Program-made: the position numbers and the translations under genes
Origin: Berberis thunbergii
Taxonomy: Eukaryota; Streptophyta; Magnoliopsida; Ranunculales; Berberidaceae
Direction of reading: 5' to 3'
Length of the DNA stretch: 64,000 nucleotides
NCBI GenBank assembly: GCA_003290165.1
Contig: QNQO01001161.1
Location: 296,972 to 360,971, forward strand
The notes under the pieces: model-generated
The model's database searches: none
What the model was told of the DNA's origin: nothing
Seen by the model: only the letters and a program-made list of their open reading frames with translations
Part shown: positions 34,001 through 45,491 of the stretch, in pieces
How the letters are laid out: each line of letters starts with the position of its first letter
Numbering within the stretch: position 1 is the stretch's first letter

Positions 34001-36846
34001 ACAATGTTCTGCAAACAAGAATCACAAAAAACCAAAAATAAACATGCACTCTTGGTTTAAGGAATATAATTCCTGTAAATGTACATGAAAATTCCAAGTA
34101 CAAGAGAATGGTATCCAAGATATGATACAGCAGAAAGATTGAATTCAGTATCAAGACCATAACTTACACGGACCAGACATTATAGTTATTGTCACATATA
34201 ATATTTGACCAGGTGCAAGGATTAACTTGATTCTGGTTCCAATCCAGAAGTTGAGTAGCGGAAGCATTTAATGAATATCTTAATGCAATCAGCGCATCCC
34301 CTGGAACAAAATAATGGATCAGTTAAAAAAAAGTAGCTTATTTAATTATTATGTTTATTTATTCAGTTTTGACGCTGAGACAAAAACTTTAAGAATTACA
34401 ATTCGAAAATGACACATGTAATTTTTGCCTTGGCATGACCATGTAAACAGAACAACTTATCTCGGTTAGACACACCTAAAGAAGATAGGATATTACTCTC
34501 TAAACACAAGTAAGAAAACAGAAAAGCATGTCCATTTTCATTCAGAATCCAAGAAAAATGATTGCAGAACAATGACAGATGAACACTAAAAAAAATAGGA
34601 TTAAAAAAAAAAAAATCAGACAAGGTAAATAATGGTTTCGAAAAGAACAATCAAACTTAATTAAATGAGAAACTGAATTTAAATAACTACGAGGTAAATG
34701 ACCAGGAACTGAAATAACTGAAAGGAAAAAACAAAGATAAACTAAATAAGCTCCATTTGAGTATCAATTTCACTAGTCAGTTTCATTCAAAGTCAACAAC
34801 CACAAACAAATAACATTCTTCTTTTCTCTTTCCATAAATAGATGCACAACTTATTTGACTAGGATCAGTATTACCCTTCTTTTGTTTTTTCTTTCCCTTC
34901 CAACTAATGTTGTTATCATTGTTACTCTTACCTTGATTTGGACAATATTTTCTGATATGCCCCACTCTTTGCATTTGTGCCTGCCCATATAAACTTCTAG
35001 ATTTCTATTCCATTCAAGATGACCTCGCTTGTGTCTTACCTATAGTAACCAATTCTTTGGCTTGATATATTTCCCATTACGACTTAATGAAATTTTCTTC
35101 CGTATCCACCGGTAGTTTTATCAATGGTAAATTCATGTTTTCCAAACAAATTATTTGCACAAGATTCTCATACGACTGCAGCAAGGAGCAAAGGGATATA
35201 ATAGCTTGGTCTTCATAATCAATCTTCACATCCACATCTGATTCGAGATAATAAACAGTGTAAAGTTGGTGCAATGGTCAACAATTGGAGCGCCCCCATA
35301 CATTGCTATTCCATACAACTGAGTTTTCAAGTACAGTCAGTTTGGTAGTCTTCACCATACACTGTGACTCAAGCTTTAACCAAACACTGGTAGCTAAAAT
35401 CCCGTCAACAGAAAGAAACTGTCTTTATTTAGACACAAGCAAATAGTAAAGAGCCTCCAAATCCATGTCTTCCCACTCATCATCAGACACAGTTTCCGAT
35501 CTATTATGCTTTTATCCTTCTCCAATAATGCTTTGTGTAGTTTGTGTAGCTTCTAGGAATTAAGCAAATTTCTCATCTATATTCTCCAATGCCTGGAATT
35601 GTTCTTACCATTAAATATCTCAATTCATACTTTCCCGCACGTGTCTTGCTCACCTTGGATGTTATTGCAAACAAAACTTGTGAACTTCTAGACAAGAAAT
35701 TTCACATAGATTTTCTTCAAACATTGGTAATCCCTAACACCTTTGGATCTTTTCAACCTTTAGTAAAACACTTTCAAATCAAATTCCCTCGGTGCTCTGA
35801 CTCGAACTTTCTTTATAACTAAGCAATTAATAATCAAATAAATCCTAAAATAAAAAGGAATATGAGAAATTGTTTATTTTAAAAGACGATAGGTTACAAG
35901 GGACAAAAAATGGATTTATCATACCAAGTAGCTCACTTTTTTTTCTTTTTTTTATGCATTTGGAGGACTCAAAAACAAAAACCTTCGCACAAAAATCTAA
36001 TTTACAGGGTTTCACACATCCTATTTTTTTAACGGCCCCACTTACAACCTCGTTTTATGATGGTTTCCTACACACATTATTCCGCACGTTCCTTCCAAAA
36101 CCCAGCTCAAACAAAGCAAGATCATGTGATTTCTGTTAACATCTTATCATATTAGGAGTAAGCAAGTGTGTGATAACCTGTACAACTTCAAAATCTGGAA
36201 AATAAAAGTAATTGGACCATTTGGAGTTCAATGCCTTGTATCACGGTTATTTGTAGATGGCATTATGGTTGCAACTAAATGTTGTATCTGCAAAAGAATA
36301 CTCCTTGGAAGCATGCCAACTCAATGTATTTGCGTCTTGTATCTTGTAGTACCTCCTTTCAGTTTAGGATTTACTTAGATAATTTCTTTTAGCTTTGGGA
36401 TTTCTTAGCCCCGACTAATTGTTTAGATATAAACAAAGTCATTGACCAATGCAATTGGGTGGTTAGTTATTGAGTTGTTTCAAAGCACTTAATCTGCATG
36501 CTTCCACTCAATTGTATAATAGAACTATAAAAGTAATTCCATTATTGAACTTCGTTTCCTATAAGTTAAACTCAGAAAGGCCAGAAATTTCACATGCAAA
36601 ATAACTTTAGAAACAACAATTGTATGGTCACCAACTTCAAACTGGGAGAAAAAATTGTATATGAATGCATATAAGTATTGCCAAAGGGTTTCATTGATAT
36701 CCAAACAAAAATAAATTGAAATAAAGAACATTTACCAAGTGACTTTCAAATGAATCATAGACCTTACCTTGATAATCAGAGGCCACTAGTGATTGCATGG
36801 AAACCAACATCAGAAGCACGTAGACGAATTCCATCTTTGAAGACAT
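25057..36846 (-). CDS. LRR receptor-like Ser/Thr kinase, LRR-II subfamily, At5g10290/At5g65240 type (11 exons, 610 aa)
   Basis: A plasma-membrane receptor kinase related to SERKs. Exons (minus strand, 5' to 3'): 36846-36768, 34300-34168, 34008-33937, 31540-31397, 31301-31230, 31066-31001, 30892-30822, 30698-30555, 29294-28953, 26646-26252, 25371-25057. All junctions are GT-AG and in phase (1833 nt). Order: signal peptide (1-23), LRR N-cap ([14 protein letters not shown]), about five LRRs on 72- and 144-nt exons, a Cys pair (CGNTFPHPC), TM helix (220-244), kinase. Kinase motifs: GQGGFGKV (294-301), AVKRL with Lys 315, HRDVKAAN (412-419, catalytic Asp 414), DFG (432-434), APEYLSTGK. It ends [10 protein letters not shown] as in its relatives. 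RD-type kinase, all key residues present. Introns reach 2.5 kb and hold transposons. Confidence 0.94.
26647..28952 (-). other. RLK intron 9
   Basis: 2.3 kb, AT-rich with the poly-C tract. No transposon coding sequence is recognised. Confidence 0.5.
27156..27178. repeat. Poly-C tract (23 C) in RLK intron
   Basis: A pure C run inside the intron between exons 9 and 10. On the transcribed strand's RNA this would be a G run. Confidence 0.8.
32087..33472. mobile_element. Probable non-autonomous hAT-like element in RLK intron 3
   Basis: The ends are inverted: AAGGATGCACCGACTC at the left and GAGTCCGTGCATCCTT at the right, differing at one position. Inside is a purine-rich leader with repeated TCGAACCCTTTGAT and GATCGAACCC phrases, a donor-like CTGTAAGTAA, then a T/C-rich intron-like stretch. 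The same style of leader occurs in the coding hAT element at 53875-58235. No transposase frame survives and no clear target duplication was found, so the superfamily is an inference. Confidence 0.5.
32405..32585. repeat. Duplicated purine-rich segment inside the hAT-like element
   Basis: ATCGAACCCTTTGAT-TGTTTGAGGGGAAGA-AAGGGAAGGAGA occurs twice, about 120 bp apart. Two further CGAATCCTTTCGAT phrases lie between. Confidence 0.75.
34780..35290 (-). pseudogene. Decayed Ty1/copia gag fragment in RLK intron 1
   Basis: Minus-strand frames contain [20 protein letters not shown], which matches the copia gag pattern of 'DEDQA..LL.SLP.SY..L'. Further along, [13 protein letters not shown] is a zinc-knuckle (CxxC-GHx4C) that has lost its first cysteines. 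Lys/Gly-rich sequence follows. Stops and a frame change separate the two pieces. The fragment runs in the same direction as the RLK gene. Confidence 0.6.
35291..36767 (-). other. Rest of RLK intron 1
   Basis: Non-coding, AT-rich. It may include more decayed copia sequence, but nothing I can place. Confidence 0.35.
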
Positions 36847-37240
36847 TTATTCTTTGAGATTAACAAACTAAACACCTCTACTTTCAGGCAACTCTTGCAT
36901 GAAGGGCACCTCTTCAAAAATGTGCCATGCCTTGAATGAAGGCTGTATCTGTGAAGACAAGCATGTCAAATGAGGAAAAAAACAAAATCATCTCCAACAG
37001 TCAGCCAACAAGCTCTTTCTTTCCTCTTAGCGTGGCTCAATAATGTGCATAGAGATTCTGGTGAAGATGAACTAATTCACCAATGCATTCAACACTCGTC
37101 CAATATTCATTTTTAAATTAAATAAAAATTAATGTGATTCAGAGCGATTCAGAGCTCTGAAACTAAACATTTCCTACATACACAAATTTATTGAATGATG
37201 CCAACATATTGATTGGATCTTATAAGCGGACACTTGGCAA

Positions 37241-38311
37241 GTCACTTACGAACAATTCTAGGGAGTCCGCCTTGGTAGCCTGGGTCACTGTCCAGACTCT
37301 CCTGGGCACGACGTGCCTGGGAGGGTGTTTGGCACGTGAACCCAGACCTAAATCTAATAACAGATTTCTTCAATTTAGCTTCAATTTCTTCAAACACCGC
37401 CTTAGAAGAGCTCTTAACACTCTTTTGGAGCAGCCTTCAAAGACGAACCAAGGGAAAACCCAATCTTGGATTCTAACTTTGAAGGATCGGGCAACTCGGA
37501 TGGGCCCGCCCCATTGCTTACCACTGAACTGGGAACGAATTGTTCAACTAATTCAATTTGTTTCTTAATGGCTCGCTCTTGTTTCTCCTCCTCAACAACA
37601 TCAGTCTTCAACCTCTTGTTCTTCATCTTTTCCTTAAAAAGTGTCAATGAATCTCTATCAATGTAAGTCATGAACCAACCCTTTGGTGTCTCTTCCACCT
37701 TACACTTTCCAGTTTTTCCAAGATACTTCACAAACTCAGTGAGTGTGGCCCACTCAGTCGAGTTCATGTGAACATGATGCCGATCAGCAATATACTCGTT
37801 ATACACAACAGTGGCGGCGATTCGGCTGAACCTGTGGCTTCGCTTCATGTGTTCGAGGAAGGATTCTTCAAACTCTTCAGAGTACCCATCAACAATTCGA
37901 TTGGGGTTTTGCCCAAAAACTTCCATCTGGCGTTGGTGACTTTCACTCATACAATGGCACTTGAATCCATTCTCGTCTCTGCATTGCTTTTGGCACATTT
38001 GGCAATACCATCTAAGCTTTTAGAGCCCCTTAGCTTTGATTCGATTTTGCAATGGCCTTTGGTGTCAAAAAATCATTCTTCCCCATTGATGTTGGAGGCA
38101 CTAGTAGGTGGAGGACAAAGAAAAAGACAAGATAGTGATAGCTAACTGGCTAGTGGTAGTGGGAAACCGTGCAGAAAAGGGATGACCGAAGAATAGATGA
38201 GTTTTGGGCCTGGGTTCACGTGCCAAACACCCTCCCAGGCATGTGCCTAGGAGGGTCCGGACAGTGACCCAGGCTACCAAGGCGGGCTCCCTAGAATTAC
38301 TCGTCACTTAC
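37241..38311. mobile_element. Pack-MULE carrying a KIN17 gene fragment (element 37250-38302)
   Basis: The element has about 104-bp terminal inverted repeats (37250-37353 and 38199-38302). They start GAACAATTCTAGGGAG and, inverted, GAGTAATTCTAGGGAG. A perfect 9-bp target duplication, GTCACTTAC, lies at 37241-37249 and 38303-38311. Long inverted repeats and 9-bp duplications define Mutator-like elements. Inside is a piece of a host gene, KIN17, and no transposase, so this is a Pack-MULE of 1053 bp. It sits about 400 bp upstream of the RLK start codon and so may lie in that gene's promoter or leader. Confidence 0.9.
37414..38086 (-). pseudogene. KIN17: Captured KIN17 N-terminal fragment (zinc finger and KIN17 domain)
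   Basis: KIN17 is a conserved nuclear DNA/RNA-binding protein linked to DNA repair, replication and splicing. From an ATG at 38086 the copy begins MGKNDFLTPKAIA. A one-base insertion in an A-run and a C-to-T stop follow within the next 15 codons. From 37998 the frame is open for 194 residues: MCQKQCRDENGFKCH with the C2H2 finger region, SHRFSRIAATVVYNEYI, STEWATLTEFVKYLGKTGK, VEETPKGWFMTYIDRD, then a charged segment and KIGFSLG. This covers roughly the first half of the protein; the C-terminal KOW-type region is absent. No intron interrupts it. Possibly still translated from an internal ATG, but more likely a captured fragment. Confidence 0.88.
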
Positions 38312-38414
38312 ACGTGATTAGAAGTGGTTGAAATATCATTTGTTGCACCAGTTATAAGTGGCTGTGACATTAGTGTCTGTTTTAATATAAGTGGACACTT
38401 TACAACTTTACGGG

Positions 38415-38545
38415 TAATATATATATACACATAGATACATTATATGTAAATATATATATATATATATAGATAGATAGATACATGTATATATCTATATATG
38501 TATGTATGTAAATATCAAATGTATGTATGTATATATATATGTATG
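38415..38545. repeat. (TA)n / (TATG)n / (GATA)n microsatellite cluster
   Basis: Mixed AT-rich simple repeats: TATATA, GATAGATA, TGTATGTA. Confidence 0.9.
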
Positions 38546-39760
38546 CATTAACAATTAAAATGAAAACAACATATGCAAGAGAGAATTGAATCACCAAATT
38601 AGAAAATAATATAATATATATCAAATCCTAGTGATGAGAGAGAGAGGGGTAGGTGTCTATTTGCCTGACACCTAGGTGGTGGACCATGTCAAAACTACAT
38701 TTGTTTTGTTTACTAGCAGTTATAAGTCTTTAGCAATTTACTCACTTGGATGGTTGTAAAGAATGTATTTCTAACTCAAGACATTCTGTGTTACAGGAGG
38801 ATTTTGTCCAGCTCTTTATGTTACTTATGTGAGGAGGGGTGAAAGAATCTTCAGCACCTTTATTTCGAATGTCTATCTGCCAACATTTATTATATAGGAG
38901 CAGGGTTTCAGGTTCAGAGAAGTGTAGGTCATCATGAACATGAATGAAAATGGATATATTGCAACGCTAGAGGTAAAGGTCTCAGAAGCTATGTCCACAG
39001 AATCATTGTCAAAACTTGTGTTTACCAGTTATGCAAGAAAATGAACGAAAGGGAGGTTCAAGTCCATTAGTTGCCCCAAAGAGCAAATTCTCAAAATATG
39101 TCTCGACAACGATGATTAGCCATATTTCATTTCTTAGGGTTATATCTTTGTCACGTAAGGGGATATTGAGGACTTAGATTTGGAGGGTAACAAAAGATAA
39201 AGCTACTTAATGCCCAAATTTTCCTTACATGCATACACCTTCTTCCCAGCACCACTACTGGACATTAGGTTTGAGATCACTAGAGATGATCGTAATGGGA
39301 TCATGACATTTGCCACGTCACCCACTACTGGCAACTACCCATAATGATTCACACCCCAGATTCTCTCATCATGTTCCACGACTGATACACCAACTTCTTT
39401 TCTTTTCAATCCTTGTAAATAGAAGGATCGAAGACGAGGAAGGGGATAATCATTTTTTCTCACTCTCCAGTTTTGTTCAGTGTGCGATCTCTTTGATGAT
39501 CTTTATCAACTCTCTCTCTCCCAACCTCATTCTCCTTCACACTGGTAATGATTCATCCCAAACTCCCAAAAGGACTCCGGGAAACCTGAACACTCTCCAC
39601 CCTTTTAAGACCTTATCCACCACCTTTCGAGACCCACCTATACAACATGTATGGTGAGCAAAGATGATACTTTGTTATTAGACTTGTTGGCTCTGAAAAT
39701 AGGGCTTCATATGATGTTTCAGTTGGGGTTGAAGAGAACTGAAGCTAGGGCTAAAGAGAA
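38546..39760. other. Decayed intergenic DNA
   Basis: A 115-aa frame at 39310-39657 lies in pyrimidine-rich sequence and resembles nothing I know. The TTGTAAATAGAAGG phrase near 39413 looks like an LTR promoter, but no LTR borders are found. Confidence 0.3.
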
Positions 39761-39769
39761 TTGAAGTTG

Positions 39770-39965
39770 TGGTCGATAACAAATAAGTCGAGAAGCTAGT
39801 GAATGAGGTGTGGCAAATTCCTTGGATACATGTAAAAATTATTCAAGAAATGAAAGAGCTAAAGAGGCAGTTTCAAATGTTCTCAGTAAAATATACTTTC
39901 ACTTTCAGACAATACAACAGAGCTGCAGATTGGCATGCTTCCAGAAAGCGTAGTCCATGAACAAC
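39770..39965 (+). pseudogene. Possible RNase H-like (RVT_3) remnant
   Basis: One plus frame reads VNEVWQIPWIHVKIIQEM, then FTFRQYNRAADWHASRK. This resembles the C-terminal half of plant RNase H-like domains ('PWR...II.EI..L...F....YREANRAADWLA'). It has a stop upstream and no partner domains. Confidence 0.35.
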
Positions 39966-40189
39966 TATGTGCAATCCTCCCATTGAAAAGAACCTTACGA
40001 ATATACACACAAAATTGCAATAGGCACCTGTCATGTGACCCATTGGTCCTAAGCAATGTCTTTCACGAAGCGACCCACCTAGAAACAACCATTTTTTATG
40101 TTGGGGGGTTGACTAAGAAACCTACTTGTGACAACTCGACACTGGAAACTTTGATGATATTCTATTTGCCCGTAAAATAACAGATGTTC

Positions 40190-41330
40190 TTTTGTAAACC
40201 AAAAATATTCTTATTTGGGGTGCTTCTGCTTCTGATTCAAGATCAAAATCCAATCTTCACCAAAACCAAGCCAACAAGCAACGGATGATCCATCCAAGGT
40301 TCTCCACTCATATACCTTTCACGACGGGATTGAATACCCAGATCGAATAAGAGTTCACGCAGCTTGCCCGAAACAAATAGGAGGCGTGGGCCATAGGTCG
40401 CACATAAGCCGCCGAATCGCACGACAGAAGAACACCCAACATAAAGATGCAAACTCCTCCATGTGAAATATGAATCTTCGTTGGAGCTTTTTGGTAGTGT
40501 TCGTGACCAACAGCCATCAACTGTCAGCTCGTTCGTAGTCCTCGCGGTCGGTCAAATGCATCTCAAAGAAGTCTCGTCCTGTTATTCCCGTTGATTGAGG
40601 TTTAAAATAGGCGTGCAGTTCATATATACTGAAGCAGCTGTTGGCTACAACTAATCTCTCTAGTTCTAGGTGTGGTGTGTGGATTACAAGCCTGTGGCCT
40701 TGGAATTTTTGTTTTCTTGGTTTGCGCTATGAGGTTTTGTGGTTTGCAAACACTTTCTTGTGGCCCCAATCCTAGCTTATCCTCAAAGAGAAATTTTTTT
40801 AATAACTATAAGTGGCTTGATTTAAGCATCAAGGGTGACAATTATAACCACTTATAAATCCCAACCCCTTGTAAGTGATTTGCCACTTACAAGTAATGCA
40901 AACAAAAATTGTCGTTACGGTTGGTGAGAATATTGTTAGCAATAAATAAATAGTAACTACAATTAAAGATTTTTAAAATGAGTAACTATTTTATTTTTTT
41001 AAGGGAACTTTTGATAGGTTCTAAACAAATTACAGAAACTTGACTTACAAAATACAAAAGATATTAATTTTAATACTAATATACCATCAACTTTAGTCAT
41101 GATAAGATCTATAAGCTCTAATTTCGTAGTTACACATTGTATGCTTCTTATATAACTCATATGGAAGGTAATGGCTATAGCTAATGTCCACTTATAAGTA
41201 GTGCAAACAAATTAGGATCTTCACCATGTGTTTTCAACTGCTTTCTCTTGAATTCTTTTCATTGTAACACAAAGACATTCACTAAACTAGAACCAAAGTC
41301 TAAGTAGGTGTCTGTTTTTGCTTCTTAATC
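40190..41330. other. Intergenic DNA with dispersed short repeat
   Basis: Copies of a CACTTATAAGTAGTGCAAAC-like sequence occur at about 40880-40905 and 41190-41215, and inverted at 38337-38373. No gene is seen. Confidence 0.4.
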
Positions 41331-41559
41331 TAATCATGGGTCAGACTTCCAGGAAAAATGCAACATTGTTCACAAATTTCATAGTTGTGGCTAGATCAAA
41401 ACATTCTACCACAAAGCCCCTATGCAAAACTGGAAGAAGTGGGTAATCAATAATCACCTTGCTGATTATCAATTATGAGGTTCATTGATTCAAATGAGGC
41501 CGAATTCATGATCAAGAAACACTTTAGTTATACAAAATTGCCTTAGTTCTGAACTAGAG

Positions 41560-41900
41560 GTCTGCCCAATTCATTCCCAAATAAATGAAACATAAAATCT
41601 TACCAAATAACAAAATGTAAAGATTTGGAATCTGATGCTTCCATAACCAACCCAATTCATTCATTAACCAAAGGAAACCACAACAACACAACATGCAACA
41701 CCTTCCAAAGTAAACTAACTAAAAAGTTAAGAAGGAGTAACTATATCCAATTAATAATTATAACCTGGTCAATATAAATCATGAACAAACTCCATAAGTC
41801 AGTGTGCACATTAGATTTCAAAGACAGAAAGAAAGACTGAATAATTTTGTCACCGCTTGGGAAATAAATTTATAAGACTTTGTTGAAAAAAATTCACCTA
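41560..41900. repeat. Non-coding segmental duplication, copy 1
   Basis: Aligns by eye with 44715-45120. Shared phrases include AAATCTTACCAAA-AA, CCCAACATGCAACACCTTCC, ACCTGGTCAATA and TAAAAGACTTCGTT-type sequence. It may be the old upstream region of a duplicated gene whose coding part is not here. Confidence 0.55.
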
Positions 41901-42712
41901 TTATCTCTCTAATGAATGCAATCATAGAAATCGAAGTACGTGTTTTCCAAACGTTCTTCAACTCTTCTATACTTATGTTCACATCACAAAGTGGAAGGTC
42001 AAATCAACTCCAATGACAACATACTCAATTATTAAAGCTAAGTGCACCTGTTCAGATCTTGATGTGAGGTTTTCGAAACCACCTATAGACTCAGGCACCT
42101 CTTGAATCTGTTAAATGATGAGATATGTTGGTTCCAAATTTTAAGTTAGAATGTATACTTTATGTAGTTATGAGCGAGGCGGGACACAAGGCCTCAAGCT
42201 TTGCCACTAACACTTTGGCATAGCAAAGTGAGGTGGCGCCGCGGCCGATTTGTTCCTTTTTTTAATGGTTCAATTTTAACTTAACTTTTAGTTTTTTTTA
42301 ATCATGTTGGAGTGTGAAAAAGAATTAGGTTGTGATTTAAGCTGTTTGAATAGAATTTTTTCATTTATTTTTTTCTCTTCATTTAAGTTTTCTTCCAAAA
42401 AATACCTAGGGGTGTCTTAGAAGCCTTAATTGCCCTCCAACTTGACGGTGTGGCACTGCGGTGCTCCAAAGGCTAGGGTGAGGCACTTAGAATACAAAAT
42501 GGAACCTCAGGATCCTTGATGGAGAACCTAGCAAAGTGTATTTTACAGTGTTACAAGAAAAATGTACCGTTTTACATATGGACAACAAAAGTGTCTTCAA
42601 TTTCTTTGTTTTAAACATGAACAAAAGAAACTAGAGTAATAACAATATAACATGTGTGTGTGAGTTCTAATTTTTGTCGGGGGTTTGAATCCATTTTTTA
42701 GATGCTTACAAC

Positions 42713-44077
42713 CAGTGTTAGTGAATCATAAATCGTAACATGTAATATTTAGATTTAATCATAAATCGTATCATAAATCGTAAGATTTTTTGATTATAAT
42801 ATATATATATGTTATATATTATATACATATTTTTGCCTTTATTTTGGAATTTATCATTTGTTACTTACATTCTCTGTAGTCTTTACAGGTTTCAGAATTA
42901 CTTGGAACTCGAAGTGTATTCGGTTTGATCAAGTACAAAAGTGGGGTAATAGGTGTAGCAAGTGCAAATGAAATGACCATTAGAACGACCATTGTAATTA
43001 AGAAGAAATTGTTAGAATAAAGATGAATGAATGTAATCAAAGTTCAACTTTGCTTTTGTGATAAAGAATTACTAAAGAATTGATCAGTTCCCATAGATTG
43101 TTATTTGTGCAAAATATTGTTTTTATCAAGTCCTTTTGAAAATTCTAGGAGAACAAACAAAATATAGCAGAGAGTGGACTGGAAGAAGTTAAAAAAATAT
43201 CACTTGTTTGGTGGTAGACATTGAAGGAGAAGATTTTTTATGAAAAAGTTTGGTTTATAAGGGGTTTTCTTTCCTTGAGAAAAGTTAGAGAAAAGCTAGG
43301 TTTACAAAAGTTTAATGGGAGAAGTTTTGGGGATCGATTTTGACTTTAAAAGATAAAAACATACTCTGGAAAATAAGGTTTTAAGAATAATTTTATGTTT
43401 CTTTAGGGGTTTAAGTTTAATTAATAATAACTAATAAAAAGCATTTGTTTAGGGATCCAAAAAGAAGTTCTATCAAGTCTCAAATACAAACAGCTTATTC
43501 TCTCAAGTCTCAAACACAAAAAGAACACAAAACAGACACTAGAGTTCTCTCACTTCTCAAACACAAAACGAAAACAGATGTAGAGGGAAGAATCGACTAA
43601 CAGTATGAGGCGAAAACAACTTATTCTTCAACAATCGGTATAATATGATGATCAACTCCTTCTTCAACAATAGGTCGAAGCAGCTTATTCTTCGAACCAA
43701 TATGAGGTGAAAACAGCTTGAGAATGAGCAAATCCGAGCGGATCTGAGGGATTGGCCTCGAAATGCAGTGGATCTGAGCCAAAGCCGAGGGAAAGAGCTT
43801 GTGTCGGAGCGGATCTTAGCCGATAAGTCTATGATTATTGATCTTCTTCTTCCCTTTCTTTGTTCTTGTTCTTCTTGTTCCGTTATTTTTTTCTCTGTTG
43901 GATTTCTTCCCTTTGGACGAAAGAGTATAAATTGATCAATTGCCGTTCAATCGCGCTTTAACGATTTCATTCCTGAATCGGAGACAATTCACTCCGATTT
44001 GGGTGAAATCCGATTTATTTGTCGATTCACATCGTTTGCATGCCGAGTCGCGATTTGAACCGATACATACAACACTG
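42713..44077. mobile_element. Non-autonomous hAT element with perfect 8-bp target duplication
   Basis: The element starts CAGTGTTAG and ends ACAACACTG, so the tips are CAGTGTT inverted. The 8-mer CTTACAAC flanks it at 42705-42712 and 44078-44085. Both traits define hAT transposons. The terminal sequences also hold repeated AATCGTA/CGATT motifs (ATAAATCGTA at the left, GATTTG/CGATTC at the right). No transposase frame exists in its 1365 bp. Confidence 0.85.
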
Positions 44078-44714
44078 CTTACAACCGCAAAAACTCACCA
44101 AAAACCCAATCAAGGTCTTTGTCTTTCAATTTGTGTAACCATAATTATCTTGTAATATGTATTGAGTATTAATACGCATAGCTGTACTAGACATTTGAAC
44201 CTAACGGAATTGTGCTCTTTCTTCGCAAAATTCATACCTCTAAGATTAAAAGGGAAAGATAAACATGATTTCTGTTCAAGATCCCCACTCAGCCGGTATC
44301 CCTAATCAAGGCCTTAGTCCATCCATAAACTAAGTATCAAGAAATTGTCTTGTTAGGTATGGTGAGCTTAGTAGGCAGAGTTGGACTAATGCTGAGTATC
44401 TCAGAAATTGTATAGATAAATTGGAGGTAATTCAAGTTCTACACATTGTCTCACAGAACCAATATTGAGAAACCTCCTCTCTGTTTTGGGAAGAAGAGGA
44501 AAACCCCAAAATCCAAGTATTTGGAAATGGTGAAACAATCTCTTCTATGTTGATTTGCAAATTAGGGAGTTAATTAATTCAAGAGAGGCCCTAGTTTTTG
44601 TCAAAAAAACACTTTACCAATAAGAAAAATTACCTTAATTATATAAGAGAGATCAAGTAATTGACAAACCCCAAGGTCATACATTTCCCTTCCAAAACAG
44701 CTTCTATTCAAAAT

Positions 44715-45120
44715 CTCAAATAAATGAGAATTAAAATCTTACCAAAAAATATGAAGATTCAGAATCTAATTCTTCCACATCAGTGACTAACAACCAAATT
44801 CAATACACCCCCTTTACCATAACCAACTCAAATCATTCAATCAATCAAAAACTGCACCAACCCAACATGCAACACCTTCCAAATTAACAAACAAAACGCT
44901 AGAAGCTCAAGAAGAATAACAGAATAAATGTTAGAACCTGGTCAATAAAATTTAAGAACACACAGCATGAAAAGCCACCGCAAAATCAAGAGTCCAGAAG
45001 AAGAAGAAGAAGAAAGTACCAGTTTTTTATGAAAAAAATTGAGATTTCGAGAGGAAGACTGAAATGATTCTGTTTGTGCTTCTTCTGCCTCTACTTGGGA
45101 AAATTTTAAAAGACTTCGTT
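44715..45120. repeat. Non-coding segmental duplication, copy 2
   Basis: Partner of 41560-41900. The two copies flank the hAT element. Confidence 0.55.
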
Positions 45121-45491
45121 CACTATGGAACTTTTTTATTTTTTGTCACCAACTCTTCTCTCTATACAGCAGAGCAGTGCAGTGAATGAATGTTTGTGTT
45201 GTGTTTGTGAAGTGAAGAAGAACAACTTTGACTTCAATTATTATGCAATGGACTCAAGGATGAGCGTTTTCAGATCTTCTTCTAGGATCTTGAGGGTTAT
45301 TGACGATTTGGATCAAGATAACAGTATGTTCTAGTACACCTGGAAGCAACAGAAGAGAGGTGCAGTAGGGTGTTTGGATGGAGTGAAACCGTACGTACGT
45401 GCGTTTCTCACGCGAGGTTGTCAGGAGAATAGAAACGCATTTGCCTTTCTTATTGGCTTGGATTCAGTTGAGTTGTTGGTTTTTTTTTTTT

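Noticed and set aside
39310..39657. 115-aa plus frame
   Set aside because: Pyrimidine-rich, no recognisable domain; possibly LTR-derived.
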